A DNA stretch of 18,631 nucleotides from Burkholderiales bacterium (GTDB lineage: Bacteria; Pseudomonadota; Gammaproteobacteria; Burkholderiales; Thiobacillaceae), in NCBI GenBank assembly GCA_005790965.1, contig SXTL01000096.1, positions 1 to 18,631 on the forward strand, written 5' to 3'. Positions within the stretch are counted from its first letter, which is position 1; each line of letters starts with the position of its first letter. Below, piece by piece: positions 1-7,746 of this stretch. The notes below the pieces were generated by a model. The model was not told where the DNA came from, made no database searches, and saw nothing but the letters and a program-made list of their open reading frames with translations. Made by a program: the position numbers and the translations under genes.

Positions 1-945
1 AACATTGGCTACTTCTTCTATAACGGCGGTGGCGACTCGGCCGATACCTGCTACAAGGTGTCGCAATTGTCCGAGGCCATGGGCTATCCGATTCAGGCCA
101 TCCATGTGCCCAAGACGGTGGATAACGATCTGCCCATCACCGACAACTGCCCCGGTTTTGGTTCGGTAGCTAAGTACATTGCTGTTTCTACCCTCGAAGC
201 CTCGTTCGATGTGAAGTCGATGGCCAAAACCTCGACCAAGCTGTTTGTGATCGAGGTTATGGGTCGTCACGCCGGTTGGATTGCGGCGGCGGGCGCCCTG
301 GTCGCTGATCAGGGTATTCCGGTCGTCACGCTGTTCCCCGAGATTGAGTTCAACGAAGAGAAGTTCATCGACAAGGTGCAGTTGATGGTGCAGAAGTTTG
401 GCTATTGCACGGTCGTTGTTTCGGAAGGTTGTCATTATCCGGATGGTCGTTTCCTGGCCGAGCAGGGTACCCGCGATGCCTTCGGTCATGCCCAATTGGG
501 CGGCGCTGCACCGGTGGTGGCGAATATGGTCAAGGCCCGGTTGGGTCTGAAGTTCCACTGGGCTGTGGCGGATTATCTGCAACGCGCTGCGCGGCACATT
601 GCCTCCAAGTCGGATGTCGAGCAGGCCTATGCCCTGGGCCAATCGGCAGTTGAATTGGCTGTGGCTGGGCATAACTCGGTTATGCCGACCGTGGTGCGCA
701 AATCGTCCAAGCCGTATGTGTGGGAGATTGGCCATGCACCGCTGTCGCAAGTTGCTAATGTCGAGAAGTTTATGCCGCGCGATTTCATCAGCGAGGATGG
801 CTTTGGTATTACCGACAAGTGCCGCGAATACCTCTACCCGCTGATTCAGGGTGAGGACTACCCGCCGTACGAAAACGGTATGCCGAAGTATGTGACGCTG
901 AAGAACCAGTCCGTGGCCAAGAAGCTGGCGGCGTTTGAACTGTAA
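1..945 (+). CDS. pfp: Pyrophosphate-dependent 6-phosphofructokinase, 3' part (5' end outside window)
   Basis: Catalyses the reversible phosphorylation of fructose 6-phosphate using PPi in the cytoplasm. The frame is open from base 1, so the N-terminus is missing; 314 residues remain against roughly 400-420 in this family, so about 100 residues lie outside. Visible motifs are the phosphoryl-donor loop NGGGDSADT (residues 8-16 of the fragment), whose Asp is typical of PPi users where ATP enzymes carry Gly; PKTVDND (37-43), with the PPi-associated Lys and the catalytic Asp region; and MGRHAGW (about 88-94), the sugar-phosphate site. A 71-residue ORF starts 9 bases after the stop and hppA follows. 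This pfp-hppA association is known from methanotrophs and sulfur-oxidising symbionts, where PPi-PFK is proposed to act as a PPi-saving bisphosphatase in the Calvin cycle. Family assignment is firm; the physiological direction is inferred. Confidence 0.95.
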   Translation, partial: NIGYFFYNGGGDSADTCYKVSQLSEAMGYPIQAIHVPKTVDNDLPITDNCPGFGSVAKYIAVSTLEASFDVKSMAKTSTKLFVIEVMGRHAGWIAAAGALVADQGIPVVTLFPEIEFNEEKFIDKVQLMVQKFGYCTVVVSEGCHYPDGRFLAEQGTRDAFGHAQLGGAAPVVANMVKARLGLKFHWAVADYLQRAARHIASKSDVEQAYALGQSAVELAVAGHNSVMPTVVRKSSKPYVWEIGHAPLSQVANVEKFMPRDFISEDGFGITDKCREYLYPLIQGEDYPPYENGMPKYVTLKNQSVAKKLAAFEL

Positions 946-954
946 TTAACGCGA

Positions 955-1170
955 ATGACCATCGATCGGGCGCGTGAATTGTTGGCGGTGCAAGTGGATT
1001 TTGGCGGCTTTTATAACGGCAATTCCGCCAAGCTGATCCTCTCTGAGATTCAGAAGGAACACGGGCAGGCTGCAGTCGACGCCTTGATCGGTGAACTGAG
1101 ATTAAATCAGGTGTTTGGTTTTCAGCCGGGCACTCGGTTTGTTGGGGGTATGGCCTACCCCCAGGGGTGA
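955..1170 (+). CDS. Small conserved-looking protein of unknown function between pfp and hppA
   Basis: Unrecognised 71-residue soluble protein. It starts at ATG 955, 9 bases after the pfp stop, and ends 35 bases before the hppA start, so the three are probably co-transcribed. No clear Shine-Dalgarno precedes it; reinitiation after pfp is plausible. The sequence is amphipathic with no signal peptide or membrane segment. An N-terminal helix-like half (RARELLAVQV) is followed by a Gly/Asn turn (GGFYNGNSAK), a second helix (ILSEIQKEHGQAAVDALIGEL) and a C-terminal FGFQPGTRF stretch. It is not an obvious shadow, because no large ORF competes on either strand before base 1167. A role in regulating the PPi enzymes would be a guess from position alone. 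Confidence 0.65.
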   Translation: MTIDRARELLAVQVDFGGFYNGNSAKLILSEIQKEHGQAAVDALIGELRLNQVFGFQPGTRFVGGMAYPQG

Positions 1171-1205
1171 GTCTGGTTTTTGTGTTTTTTTCCGGGAGTG
1201 TGCAA

Positions 1206-3233
1206 ATGAATGAATATTTGATATTTTCCCTGCTGGCAGCGGGCTTAGCCCTGCTGTACGGGGTGGTTACCATTAAGTGGATTATGGCTTTGCCGACCGG
1301 AAACGATCGGATGCGTGCCATTGCAGCCGCTGTTCAAGAGGGGGCACAGGCCTACTTGAATCGTCAATACACCACCATCGGTGTGGTGGGCGCCATTCTT
1401 CTGGTGGCCATTTTCTTGTTCTTGGGTTGGCAGACCGCTGTGGGCTTTGCGCTGGGCGCGGTCCTCTCTGGCGTGACCGGTTTTATCGGCATGAATGTGT
1501 CGGTGCGCGCCAATGTGCGTACGGCACAGGCGGCTACCCAGGGTCTGAATGCGGCACTTAATGTCGCCTTCAAGGGCGGCGCCATCACCGGTATGCTGGT
1601 GGTTGGTCTGGGTCTGTTGGGCGTGGCTGGTTACTACACCTTCCTGATCAGCACGGGCATGGAATCCAAGGACGCCACGCACGCGTTGGTCGGTCTGGCC
1701 TTTGGTAGCTCGCTGATCTCCATCTTTGCCCGTCTGGGCGGCGGCATCTTCTCCAAGGGCGCCGATGTGGGCGCGGACTTGGTGGGTAAGGTCGAAGCCG
1801 ACATCCCCGAGGATGACCCGCGCAACCCCGCAGTGATTGCTGACAATGTGGGCGACAATGTGGGCGACTGCGCTGGTATGGCCGCTGACTTGTTTGAAAC
1901 CTATGCCGTCACCATTATCGCCACTATGGTGCTGGGTGGCCTGATGATCGTTGATTCGCCGGCAGCCGTGGCGTATCCGCTGGTCCTGGGCGCTGTGTCC
2001 ATTATTGCCTCGGTCATTGGCACCTATTTCGTCAAGGCGCGTGAAGGTGGCAAGATCATGAACGCCCTTTACCGCGGCCTGGCCGTGTCGGGTGTGCTGG
2101 CGATTCCGGCCTTCTGGTTTGTCACTAACTGGATGTTCCCGGCCGGTCTGAGCATGGCTGACGGCAGCACCATTACCAGCATGAACCTGTTCCTGGCCTC
2201 GATGATTGGTCTGGTACTGACCGCTGCGATGGTGTGGATCACCGAGTATTACACCGCGACCGAATACGGCCCGGTACGCCACATTGCGCAAGCCTCGACC
2301 ACGGGTCACGGCACCAATGTGATCGCCGGTATCGGTGTCTCGATGAAGTCCACCGCCCTGCCGGTACTGGCGGTGTGTGCGTCCATCTACGGTGCCTACG
2401 CGCTGGGTGGCCTGTACGCTATCGCCATCGCTGCGACCGCCATGTTGTCCATGGCCGGCATCATTGTGGCCCTGGACGCTTACGGTCCGATCACCGACAA
2501 CGCCGGCGGTATCGCTGAGATGGCCGAGTTGCCCGAGGAGATTCGCAACATCACCGATCCGCTCGATGCCGTGGGCAACACTACCAAAGCGGTGACCAAG
2601 GGCTATGCCATCGGCTCTGCCGGTCTGGCTGCCTTGGTGCTGTTTGCCGACTACACTCATGCCCTGGGCGGTGGGGTCAGCTTCGATTTGTCGAACCACG
2701 AAGTGATCATCGGTCTGTTCATCGGCGGCATGGTGCCCTACCTGGTCGGTGCCATGGGCATGGAAGCCGTGGGTCGCGCGGCCGGTTCCATCGTCGTTGA
2801 AGTGCGTCGTCAGTTCCGCGACATCCCGGGCATCATGGAAGGCAAGGCCAAGCCCGAATACGGTACTTGCGTGGATATGCTGACCAAGGTGGCGATCAAG
2901 GAAATGATGATCCCGTCGCTGCTGCCCGTGGCCGTGCCGCTCATCGTCGGTCTCACCCTGGGTGCCCAGGCTCTGGGCGGTGTGCTGATTGGTACTATCA
3001 TTACCGGTATCTTCGTCGCCATCTCCATGACCACCGGCGGTGGTGCGTGGGATAACGCCAAGAAGTACATCGAAGAAGGCAACCACGTCGGCAAGGGTTC
3101 TGACGCCCACAAGGCTGCGGTCACCGGCGATACCGTTGGCGATCCGTACAAGGACACCGCCGGCCCTGCCGTGAATCCGCTGATCAAAATCATCAACATC
3201 GTCGCGCTGATGATTGTGCCGCTGCTGGCTTGA
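1206..3233 (+). CDS. hppA: Proton-translocating membrane pyrophosphatase, K+-independent type
   Basis: Integral membrane pump that couples PPi hydrolysis to H+ export, and can run in reverse to make PPi. It has 675 residues, usual for bacterial H+-PPases, with about 16 hydrophobic segments. The substrate site is seen as DVGADLVGKVE (187-197) and the Asp-rich DNVGDNVGDCAGMAADLFE (213-231); a second Asp/Lys cluster lies near the C-terminus (GDTVGDPYKDTAGP). GNTTKA (457-462) carries Lys at position 461, where K+-dependent enzymes have Ala, so this should be the K+-independent proton pump. The start is ATG 1206, behind GGGAG at 1194-1198; an in-frame upstream start at 1167 would add 13 residues with no ribosome site and overlap the preceding ORF. 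It is followed by a strong terminator. Confidence 0.97.
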   Translation: MNEYLIFSLLAAGLALLYGVVTIKWIMALPTGNDRMRAIAAAVQEGAQAYLNRQYTTIGVVGAILLVAIFLFLGWQTAVGFALGAVLSGVTGFIGMNVSVRANVRTAQAATQGLNAALNVAFKGGAITGMLVVGLGLLGVAGYYTFLISTGMESKDATHALVGLAFGSSLISIFARLGGGIFSKGADVGADLVGKVEADIPEDDPRNPAVIADNVGDNVGDCAGMAADLFETYAVTIIATMVLGGLMIVDSPAAVAYPLVLGAVSIIASVIGTYFVKAREGGKIMNALYRGLAVSGVLAIPAFWFVTNWMFPAGLSMADGSTITSMNLFLASMIGLVLTAAMVWITEYYTATEYGPVRHIAQASTTGHGTNVIAGIGVSMKSTALPVLAVCASIYGAYALGGLYAIAIAATAMLSMAGIIVALDAYGPITDNAGGIAEMAELPEEIRNITDPLDAVGNTTKAVTKGYAIGSAGLAALVLFADYTHALGGGVSFDLSNHEVIIGLFIGGMVPYLVGAMGMEAVGRAAGSIVVEVRRQFRDIPGIMEGKAKPEYGTCVDMLTKVAIKEMMIPSLLPVAVPLIVGLTLGAQALGGVLIGTIITGIFVAISMTTGGGAWDNAKKYIEEGNHVGKGSDAHKAAVTGDTVGDPYKDTAGPAVNPLIKIINIVALMIVPLLA

Positions 3234-3265
3234 TCGGTTTTATTCCAAAATTAATGCCGCATCTT

Positions 3266-3293
3266 AAAAAGGCCGGGCTTGCCCGGCCTTTTT
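3266..3293. terminator. Bidirectional rho-independent terminator after hppA
   Basis: An 8-bp GC stem (GGCCGGGC/GCCCGGCC) with a two-base centre is extended by five A-T pairs, giving A5 on one side and T5 on the other. It lies 33 bases after the hppA stop and ends the pfp-hppA unit. The symmetric A and T tracts mean it could act on both strands. Confidence 0.9.
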
Positions 3294-3392
3294 CTGTTTA
3301 GCGGGACGGTATTAAATGGTGTCGATGCATTGACTTGAAGTGTCGAGTAGAATGTACCAGTTCGTTTCTTTCCCAAGCCCCAAGGAACCTCC

Positions 3393-4547
3393 ATGCAGAT
3401 CAAAAAAATTTCCGTCGCCCTTTGCCTGGCCTGTGCGACCTCGGTGTCGATGGCCGTTGCCGCCGAGGTATCGACAACCGCCCAACCGTCCCTTCCGCAG
3501 ACCCCGGATGCTTGGCTGCAGCGTATGACCAATTTCAGTCAGAACGGAATTGCTTTCAAGGACCCGCGTGCCTTCATGGCGTGGTCCAACGCGGTGACCG
3601 AGCCCGGGTTTTATCCGGTGCTGGTGCAGGGCATGACGAATCCCGCCTTGCCGATGAACATGGTCAATAGTGCCGTCAGCCCGGCGGCTGTTCGTAACAT
3701 GGCCAGCTTTGCTGATCCGGCGATCGCGGCGCGCTGGATGGGGGCGGCGGTTGACCCGCGTTTCTATGCCCAGATGGCGACCCAGATGGTGGACCCGGGC
3801 AAGATGATGCGCTGGGTGATGCTACCGATGGATCCGCGTGTGGCCCAAGTGGCTGGGCAGATGGTTAACCCGGCTCAGGCCATACAATGGGCCATGGTGC
3901 CAGCTGATCCGCGCCTGTGGAATGCGGCCGGCAATATGGTTAATCCGGCCGCTTATGCTGGAATGGCCAGTGTGGCCATGAATCCGCAATCCTATGCCGT
4001 GATGGCTGCGCCGGCCGCTGCGACTGCGCCGGCGCCAGTTGGGGTCAAGCCGACCGCCGCCGTGGCCCCGGTCGCTGTAGTTAAGCCCGCCGCCGCCGCG
4101 GTTGCCGTTGCGGCTCCTGTGGCCGCGCCGGCTGCCACAGCCTTATCTGCGGGGGGAGAGGGCAAAAAGGTCTTGTCGACCGATATGCTGTTTCAGCCCG
4201 GAAAGAGTGATGTAAAGGCCTTGACGGCGGCGGGCAAGCAGGCCCTTGATGCGGTGGTTGCGCAGATCAAGGCGGCCCCAGATGTGGGTCAGGTGGTCGT
4301 GATGGGGCATGCGGACCCAACCGGCAAGTCCAAAAACAATCAGACGCTTTCCCAGAAGCGTGCCAAGGCGGTGAAACGCTATCTGACGGCGCAGGGTGTC
4401 AAGCCAGAGCTGATTGTGACGAGCGGCTTGGGGGATACTCAACCGCTGGTGAAGTGTGACCCGAAGGCGGCTTCGGCGGACAAGATCGGTTGCAATGCGC
4501 CGAATCGCCGGATAGAGGTGGAAGTGCGCAAGCTGGCTCCGAAATAG
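3393..4547 (+). CDS. Secreted OmpA-family protein with an [D/N]P-repeat N-terminal domain
   Basis: Probable periplasmic or outer-membrane-associated protein of 384 residues that anchors to peptidoglycan. A Sec signal peptide (KK then a hydrophobic core, cleavage near AVAA at 21-24) is followed by twelve degenerate 12-13-residue repeats (57-205), an Ala/Pro/Val linker (206-250) and a C-terminal OmpA domain (about 258-381). The OmpA domain has the peptidoglycan-binding pattern GHADPTG..N..LSQKRA (Asp308, Arg323), a Cys355/Cys367 pair likely to form a disulfide, and the closing NRRIEVEV. The start is ATG 3393 behind AAGGA at 3382-3386. It is a single-gene unit between two terminators. The OmpA domain is secure; the repeat domain matches no family I can name, and it lacks the eight-strand barrel of classical OmpA. 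Confidence 0.9.
   Translation: MQIKKISVALCLACATSVSMAVAAEVSTTAQPSLPQTPDAWLQRMTNFSQNGIAFKDPRAFMAWSNAVTEPGFYPVLVQGMTNPALPMNMVNSAVSPAAVRNMASFADPAIAARWMGAAVDPRFYAQMATQMVDPGKMMRWVMLPMDPRVAQVAGQMVNPAQAIQWAMVPADPRLWNAAGNMVNPAAYAGMASVAMNPQSYAVMAAPAAATAPAPVGVKPTAAVAPVAVVKPAAAAVAVAAPVAAPAATALSAGGEGKKVLSTDMLFQPGKSDVKALTAAGKQALDAVVAQIKAAPDVGQVVVMGHADPTGKSKNNQTLSQKRAKAVKRYLTAQGVKPELIVTSGLGDTQPLVKCDPKAASADKIGCNAPNRRIEVEVRKLAPK
3561..4007 (+). repeat. Twelve tandem 12-13-residue [D/N/E/S]-P repeats in the OmpA-family protein
   Basis: The acidic/Asn-Pro dipeptide recurs at residues 57, 70, 83, 96, 108, 121, 134, 147, 159, 172, 184 and 197, with spacings of 13,13,13,12,13,13,13,12,13,12,13. Repeats tend to end in a Met/Val pair such as QMV, NMV or AAV before the next Pro. 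A Trp at position 8 marks alternate units (AW, RW, RW, QW), suggesting a 25-26-residue double unit. The DNA is diverged, so this is an old protein-level repeat rather than a recent tandem duplication. Confidence 0.85.
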
Positions 4548-4567
4548 GGGGAGAGCGTGTATTCAAG

Positions 4568-4592
4568 AACCGGCGCGTGCGCCGGTTTTTTT
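4568..4592. terminator. Terminator shared by the convergent OmpA gene and cbbO-orf83 unit
   Basis: A 9-bp stem AACCGGCGC/GCGCCGGTT with a GT centre is followed by a T run to 4592. It lies 20 bases after the OmpA stop. The T run contains the last bases of the stop codon of the convergent 83-residue ORF, so that gene ends on the hairpin edge. Confidence 0.88.
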
Positions 4593-4842
4593 ATGCCTCG
4601 GCGGCGTGATCTGGGACCCGTTGCCACGAGTTTTCGTTCAATACAACTTCATAGCGCGCCCATCCCTGAAAGGCCTCCAGGCTACACAGGCCGGTTTGGC
4701 GCCGGCACCGCCCGGCCATCCCCCTAAAACGCACGGCCGTCCCGAGATCGGGGTCATCAATTAAGGCCTCAACCCAGCGTACGCCCCAGTTATGCCCATA
4801 ACTACCGTTGCTGTACCAAGCCCCTTTGCGGATTGAAATCAT
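4591..4842 (-). CDS. Small protein translationally coupled to the CbbO-like VWA gene, function unknown
   Basis: Unrecognised 83-residue protein. Its ATG overlaps the TGA of the upstream VWA gene as ATGA (4839-4842), a classic sign of translational coupling and the best evidence that it is real. It has no signal peptide or hydrophobic segment. The N-terminal half is aromatic and Gly-rich (WYSNGSYGHNWGVRWV); the middle has CRRQTGLCS with two Cys; the C-terminus is acidic. The number of Trp residues (five in 83) is high. The N-terminal WGVRWVEALIDDPDLGTAVRFRG resembles a small beta-rich fold, but I cannot name a family. It is the last gene of the ykgJ-cbbQ-cbbO unit and probably works with the ATPase/VWA pair. 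Confidence 0.7.
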   Translation of the reverse strand: MISIRKGAWYSNGSYGHNWGVRWVEALIDDPDLGTAVRFRGMAGRCRRQTGLCSLEAFQGWARYEVVLNENSWQRVPDHAAEA

Positions 4843-6941
4843 GTGGTTAGTTTGCGATAAGTATCGGCGGTTTTGCGCGGCAGTTGCCGGACATCATCGA
4901 GGATGACATAGCGCGCTGGGCCGTATAGGCGTGGCAGGTAGTCGCGCGCCTCGCGGTCGATGGTGATACAGAAGGCGTGAACCCCGGCGCGGCGCGCCTC
5001 GATTAGCGCCATACGGGTGTCTTCGATGCCGTAAGGGCCGCGATAACCGTCAAAATAGTCGTCCGGCTTGCCATCAGAGAGGTTAATCATGATCCGTGTG
5101 CGAGCGGCGACCTTGGTTAGTTCCGCGGTCATGTGACGAATGGCGAAGCCCATGCGGGTGTATTCCTGGGCCTCAATGCCGGCAATGCGGGCCTGGATCG
5201 TGGTGTCATAGACCTCGTCGAAACGCTTGATGGGGAAAATCTCGCAGCGTTTACGGGTGAGGCTGGTGAAGCCGTAAATCGCGTAGCGATCGCCCAGCTT
5301 TTCGAGCGACTCACACAGCAACACCAACGCCTCGCGCTCGGCCTCGTTGATCCAGCCGCGTGTCGAGCCAGACATGTCTACCAAGAAGGCGACGGCAATA
5401 TCCCGGTCGGCCCGCTCGCGCCGAACCATCAAGCGGTCGGTCATCTCACGGCCATCGTGAATGTCGGCGAGGGCCTCGATCAAGGCGTCGAGATCGACCT
5501 CGTCGCCTTCGCTCTGCCGTTTCAGGCGGCGATCGACACTTTGCATGGCCGCGAAGGTTTTTCGTAATTGCGCCACCAACGGCGCATGCCGGACTAGGGT
5601 CTGGGTGACAAAAGCAGGGTCGCCCTGTTTGACCGGCGCCTCGCGCATTACGCACCAGTTTTTGCGATAGAGCTGGCGGGCGTGGTCCCACTCGGGAAAA
5701 AGTGTGGCCCCCGCTTCGTGATAAGTGCCCTGCCAGACGCTGCTGGGGTCCCCCTGCTCGCCGAGCTGGCGGGTGTCGTATTCGCCGTCACCTGCCGCCA
5801 CTAGGTATTCAGGAGGAATGTCACCAAAATCGAGATGTACGGACAAGGCCAGTTGTCGGACCTCGGCCGGTGGGGCGATAGGAATGCCGTCCAGGGTCAG
5901 TTGCAGGTCAAGATGCGGCCCTTCTTCGTGGACCTCGGCCTGGAATGTGGCCTGATTGGGTGACCGGGTCCGTTGGGGCTTGAGTTCGCTGGCCAACTGC
6001 GCAAGGGCTACCCGCAGACGCGCCTTGTCGCGGTCGCGGCGGGCCGCCTTGATAGCTGCAACGGCCTGCGGGCGTAATTCGCCCATGAAGGGGTCATCGG
6101 ACAACACGGGGTGCGCATAGGCAGCAGGCAGCAGGGCCAAGCTGGTTTCGACGCGGGCCTCTGGCTGGACCAGTTGTCGCGCCCAGTCTGACCACACTGG
6201 GGTGAGTAGGCTCCCGCTCTGTTGTCGCAAGCGCTGGAGGTCACGGCCCAGTCCGGGAAATTCGTTGCTTAAACGGGCGGATAGACGCAGCCTTTCGAGC
6301 GCGTGGAATTGCTGCGCGGCATGGGCCGGATCTGGGTAATCGGCAAACAGAGTAACCAGATCGGGGCGCAGGCTACCGAAGCGGGTTTCGGCCCAACGCA
6401 GCACGACTTGGCACTTGGCCAACGCAAAATTATCGCTACGATCGGCAAAGCGGGCGGTAATGGTGGGGAGATAGACGCTCTCGCTGTCGGTCCAGCTGGC
6501 GTCACTTTTGCCGAGTTTCAGGGCGCGTCCGGAAAGACCGCGCAGGAAGCTAGAAAGCACGGGTGCCAAATCGTCAAAAAACACCCCGGATTGATGGGCG
6601 TAGCGGATGCGGTCAAATTGCTCGACTTCATGAATGACGGTGAGCGCGGCCTGTAGACCGGCGCGGTCGTAGGTGTCGCAGGCGTGTGTAGCCCACGCGA
6701 CGATGAGTTCGGTTTCCATGCGTGCCAAGAGATCGGCCGCGCGTTGGGCAAATTGCCAAGCCAGGGTGATATGGGTGGCGGCAATGCGCCGGATCCAGTC
6801 GAGCGCAAAGTCGCGTTGCAGCGCGGGCAAGGCGGCCAGTTGCGCGGCTACTGCTTCGACCTTCAGAAAGGTGAATTCAGTCTCGAGCCACTGGTCGAGC
6901 TGGGCGGTGATCTGGGTTTGCAGCTGGGCGCTGTCAGCCAC
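4839..6941 (-). CDS. cbbO: CbbO/NorD-type von Willebrand factor A protein, partner of the AAA+ ATPase
   Basis: Cytosolic adaptor of a MoxR-type ATPase pair; CbbO links CbbQ to RuBisCO, NorD links NorQ to nitric oxide reductase. It has 700 residues. The first 340 are helical and Leu/Ala/Arg-rich; a conserved NorD/CbbO segment with LFPEWDHARQLYRKNWC lies at about 414-430; the C-terminal VWA domain (about 512-700) has an intact MIDAS metal site: DMSGST (522-527), Thr595 and LSDGKPDD (Asp623). The start is GTG 6941, 8 bases after the ATPase stop, with no convincing Shine-Dalgarno, so coupling to the upstream gene is likely. No RuBisCO or nor gene is in the window, so which client it serves is open; the symbol cbbO is a family label. 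Confidence 0.88.
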   Translation of the reverse strand: MADSAQLQTQITAQLDQWLETEFTFLKVEAVAAQLAALPALQRDFALDWIRRIAATHITLAWQFAQRAADLLARMETELIVAWATHACDTYDRAGLQAALTVIHEVEQFDRIRYAHQSGVFFDDLAPVLSSFLRGLSGRALKLGKSDASWTDSESVYLPTITARFADRSDNFALAKCQVVLRWAETRFGSLRPDLVTLFADYPDPAHAAQQFHALERLRLSARLSNEFPGLGRDLQRLRQQSGSLLTPVWSDWARQLVQPEARVETSLALLPAAYAHPVLSDDPFMGELRPQAVAAIKAARRDRDKARLRVALAQLASELKPQRTRSPNQATFQAEVHEEGPHLDLQLTLDGIPIAPPAEVRQLALSVHLDFGDIPPEYLVAAGDGEYDTRQLGEQGDPSSVWQGTYHEAGATLFPEWDHARQLYRKNWCVMREAPVKQGDPAFVTQTLVRHAPLVAQLRKTFAAMQSVDRRLKRQSEGDEVDLDALIEALADIHDGREMTDRLMVRRERADRDIAVAFLVDMSGSTRGWINEAEREALVLLCESLEKLGDRYAIYGFTSLTRKRCEIFPIKRFDEVYDTTIQARIAGIEAQEYTRMGFAIRHMTAELTKVAARTRIMINLSDGKPDDYFDGYRGPYGIEDTRMALIEARRAGVHAFCITIDREARDYLPRLYGPARYVILDDVRQLPRKTADTYRKLTT

Positions 6942-6949
6942 GCGGTGCG

Positions 6950-7741
6950 TTAAAACAGCGAAGAGGCCAGCTCCTGCACGGCCACCAGCATATCCGGTTC
7001 GTCGGTGAGGGCCTGGGCGATGGCGCTTTGGCAGGCCGTTACCGGCGTGATGCCGCTAGCCATTAGTTTGCCGGCGTGGACCAAGAGTCGGGTGGAGGCC
7101 CCTTCATCGAGACCGTTGCCCTTGAGGTTGCGGGTAAGTTGGGCAAAACGCACCAAGCGCTCGGCGGTGGCATCGTCAAGGCCCGATTCGCGAGCCACGA
7201 TGCGCCGTTCCAAGGTGGCATCAGGATAGTCAAATTCCAAGGCGACAAAGCGCTGCCGGGTGGATTGTTTGAGATCTTTGAGGACGCTTTGGTAGCCCGG
7301 ATTGTAGGAGATGGCCAGGCCGAATTCGGCGGGCGCGTGGAGTACCGCGCCGAGTTTTTCCATCGGCAGGCTGCGGCGGTCGTCGGCCAACGGGTGGATA
7401 ACGACCATGGTGTCTTTGCGGGCTTCGACGATCTCATCTAGATAGCACAGCGCGCCGCTGCGGACGGCCCGGGTGAGCGGACCATCAACCCAAACGGTTT
7501 CGCCACCCTTGACCAGATAGCGGCCGACCAGATCGGCAGCGGTGAGGTCGTCATGGCAGGACACGGTAATGAGTGGGCGCTTGAGGCGCCACGCCATGTA
7601 TTCCATGAAGCGCGTCTTGCCACAGCCAGTCGGGCCTTTGACCAAGACCGGCAGAGCGTTTTTCCAGGCGGCCTCGAAGATGGCGATCTCGTCGCCGACG
7701 GCCTCGTAATAGGGTTCGCTGTGGATCAGGAGATCACTCAT
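6950..7741 (-). CDS. cbbQ: CbbQ/NorQ-type MoxR AAA+ ATPase
   Basis: Hexameric remodelling ATPase that works with a VWA partner to activate or mature an enzyme. It has 263 residues, standard for CbbQ/NorQ. Walker A is GPTGCGKT (36-43), Walker B CYLDEI (99-104), sensor 1 SYNPGYQ (145-151), with an arginine-containing STRQRF (160-165) where the MoxR family carries its inter-subunit Arg. The start is ATG 7741, only 5 bases after the stop of the cysteine-cluster gene, and the VWA gene begins 8 bases downstream. CbbQ and NorQ cannot be told apart by eye; the neighbour is APS reductase rather than RuBisCO or Nor. Confidence 0.93.
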   Translation of the reverse strand: MSDLLIHSEPYYEAVGDEIAIFEAAWKNALPVLVKGPTGCGKTRFMEYMAWRLKRPLITVSCHDDLTAADLVGRYLVKGGETVWVDGPLTRAVRSGALCYLDEIVEARKDTMVVIHPLADDRRSLPMEKLGAVLHAPAEFGLAISYNPGYQSVLKDLKQSTRQRFVALEFDYPDATLERRIVARESGLDDATAERLVRFAQLTRNLKGNGLDEGASTRLLVHAGKLMASGITPVTACQSAIAQALTDEPDMLVAVQELASSLF

Positions 7742-7746
7742 TGCGG

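Noticed and set aside
1245..3110. 621-residue open frame antisense to hppA
   Set aside because: Composition rich in His, Gln, Gly, Asp and Arg is typical of the complement of a GC-rich membrane protein; no ribosome site or domain, and hppA is unambiguous.
3330..3353. TTGACT and TAGAAT as a promoter for the OmpA-family gene
   Set aside because: The boxes are 12 bases apart, too close for a sigma-70 promoter; TAGAAT alone may serve as a -10 but cannot be supported.
4839..7741. Classification of the ATPase/VWA pair as nitric oxide reductase maturation genes norQ/norD
   Set aside because: No norB or norC nearby and motifs alone do not separate the subfamilies; left as CbbQ/CbbO-type with an open client.
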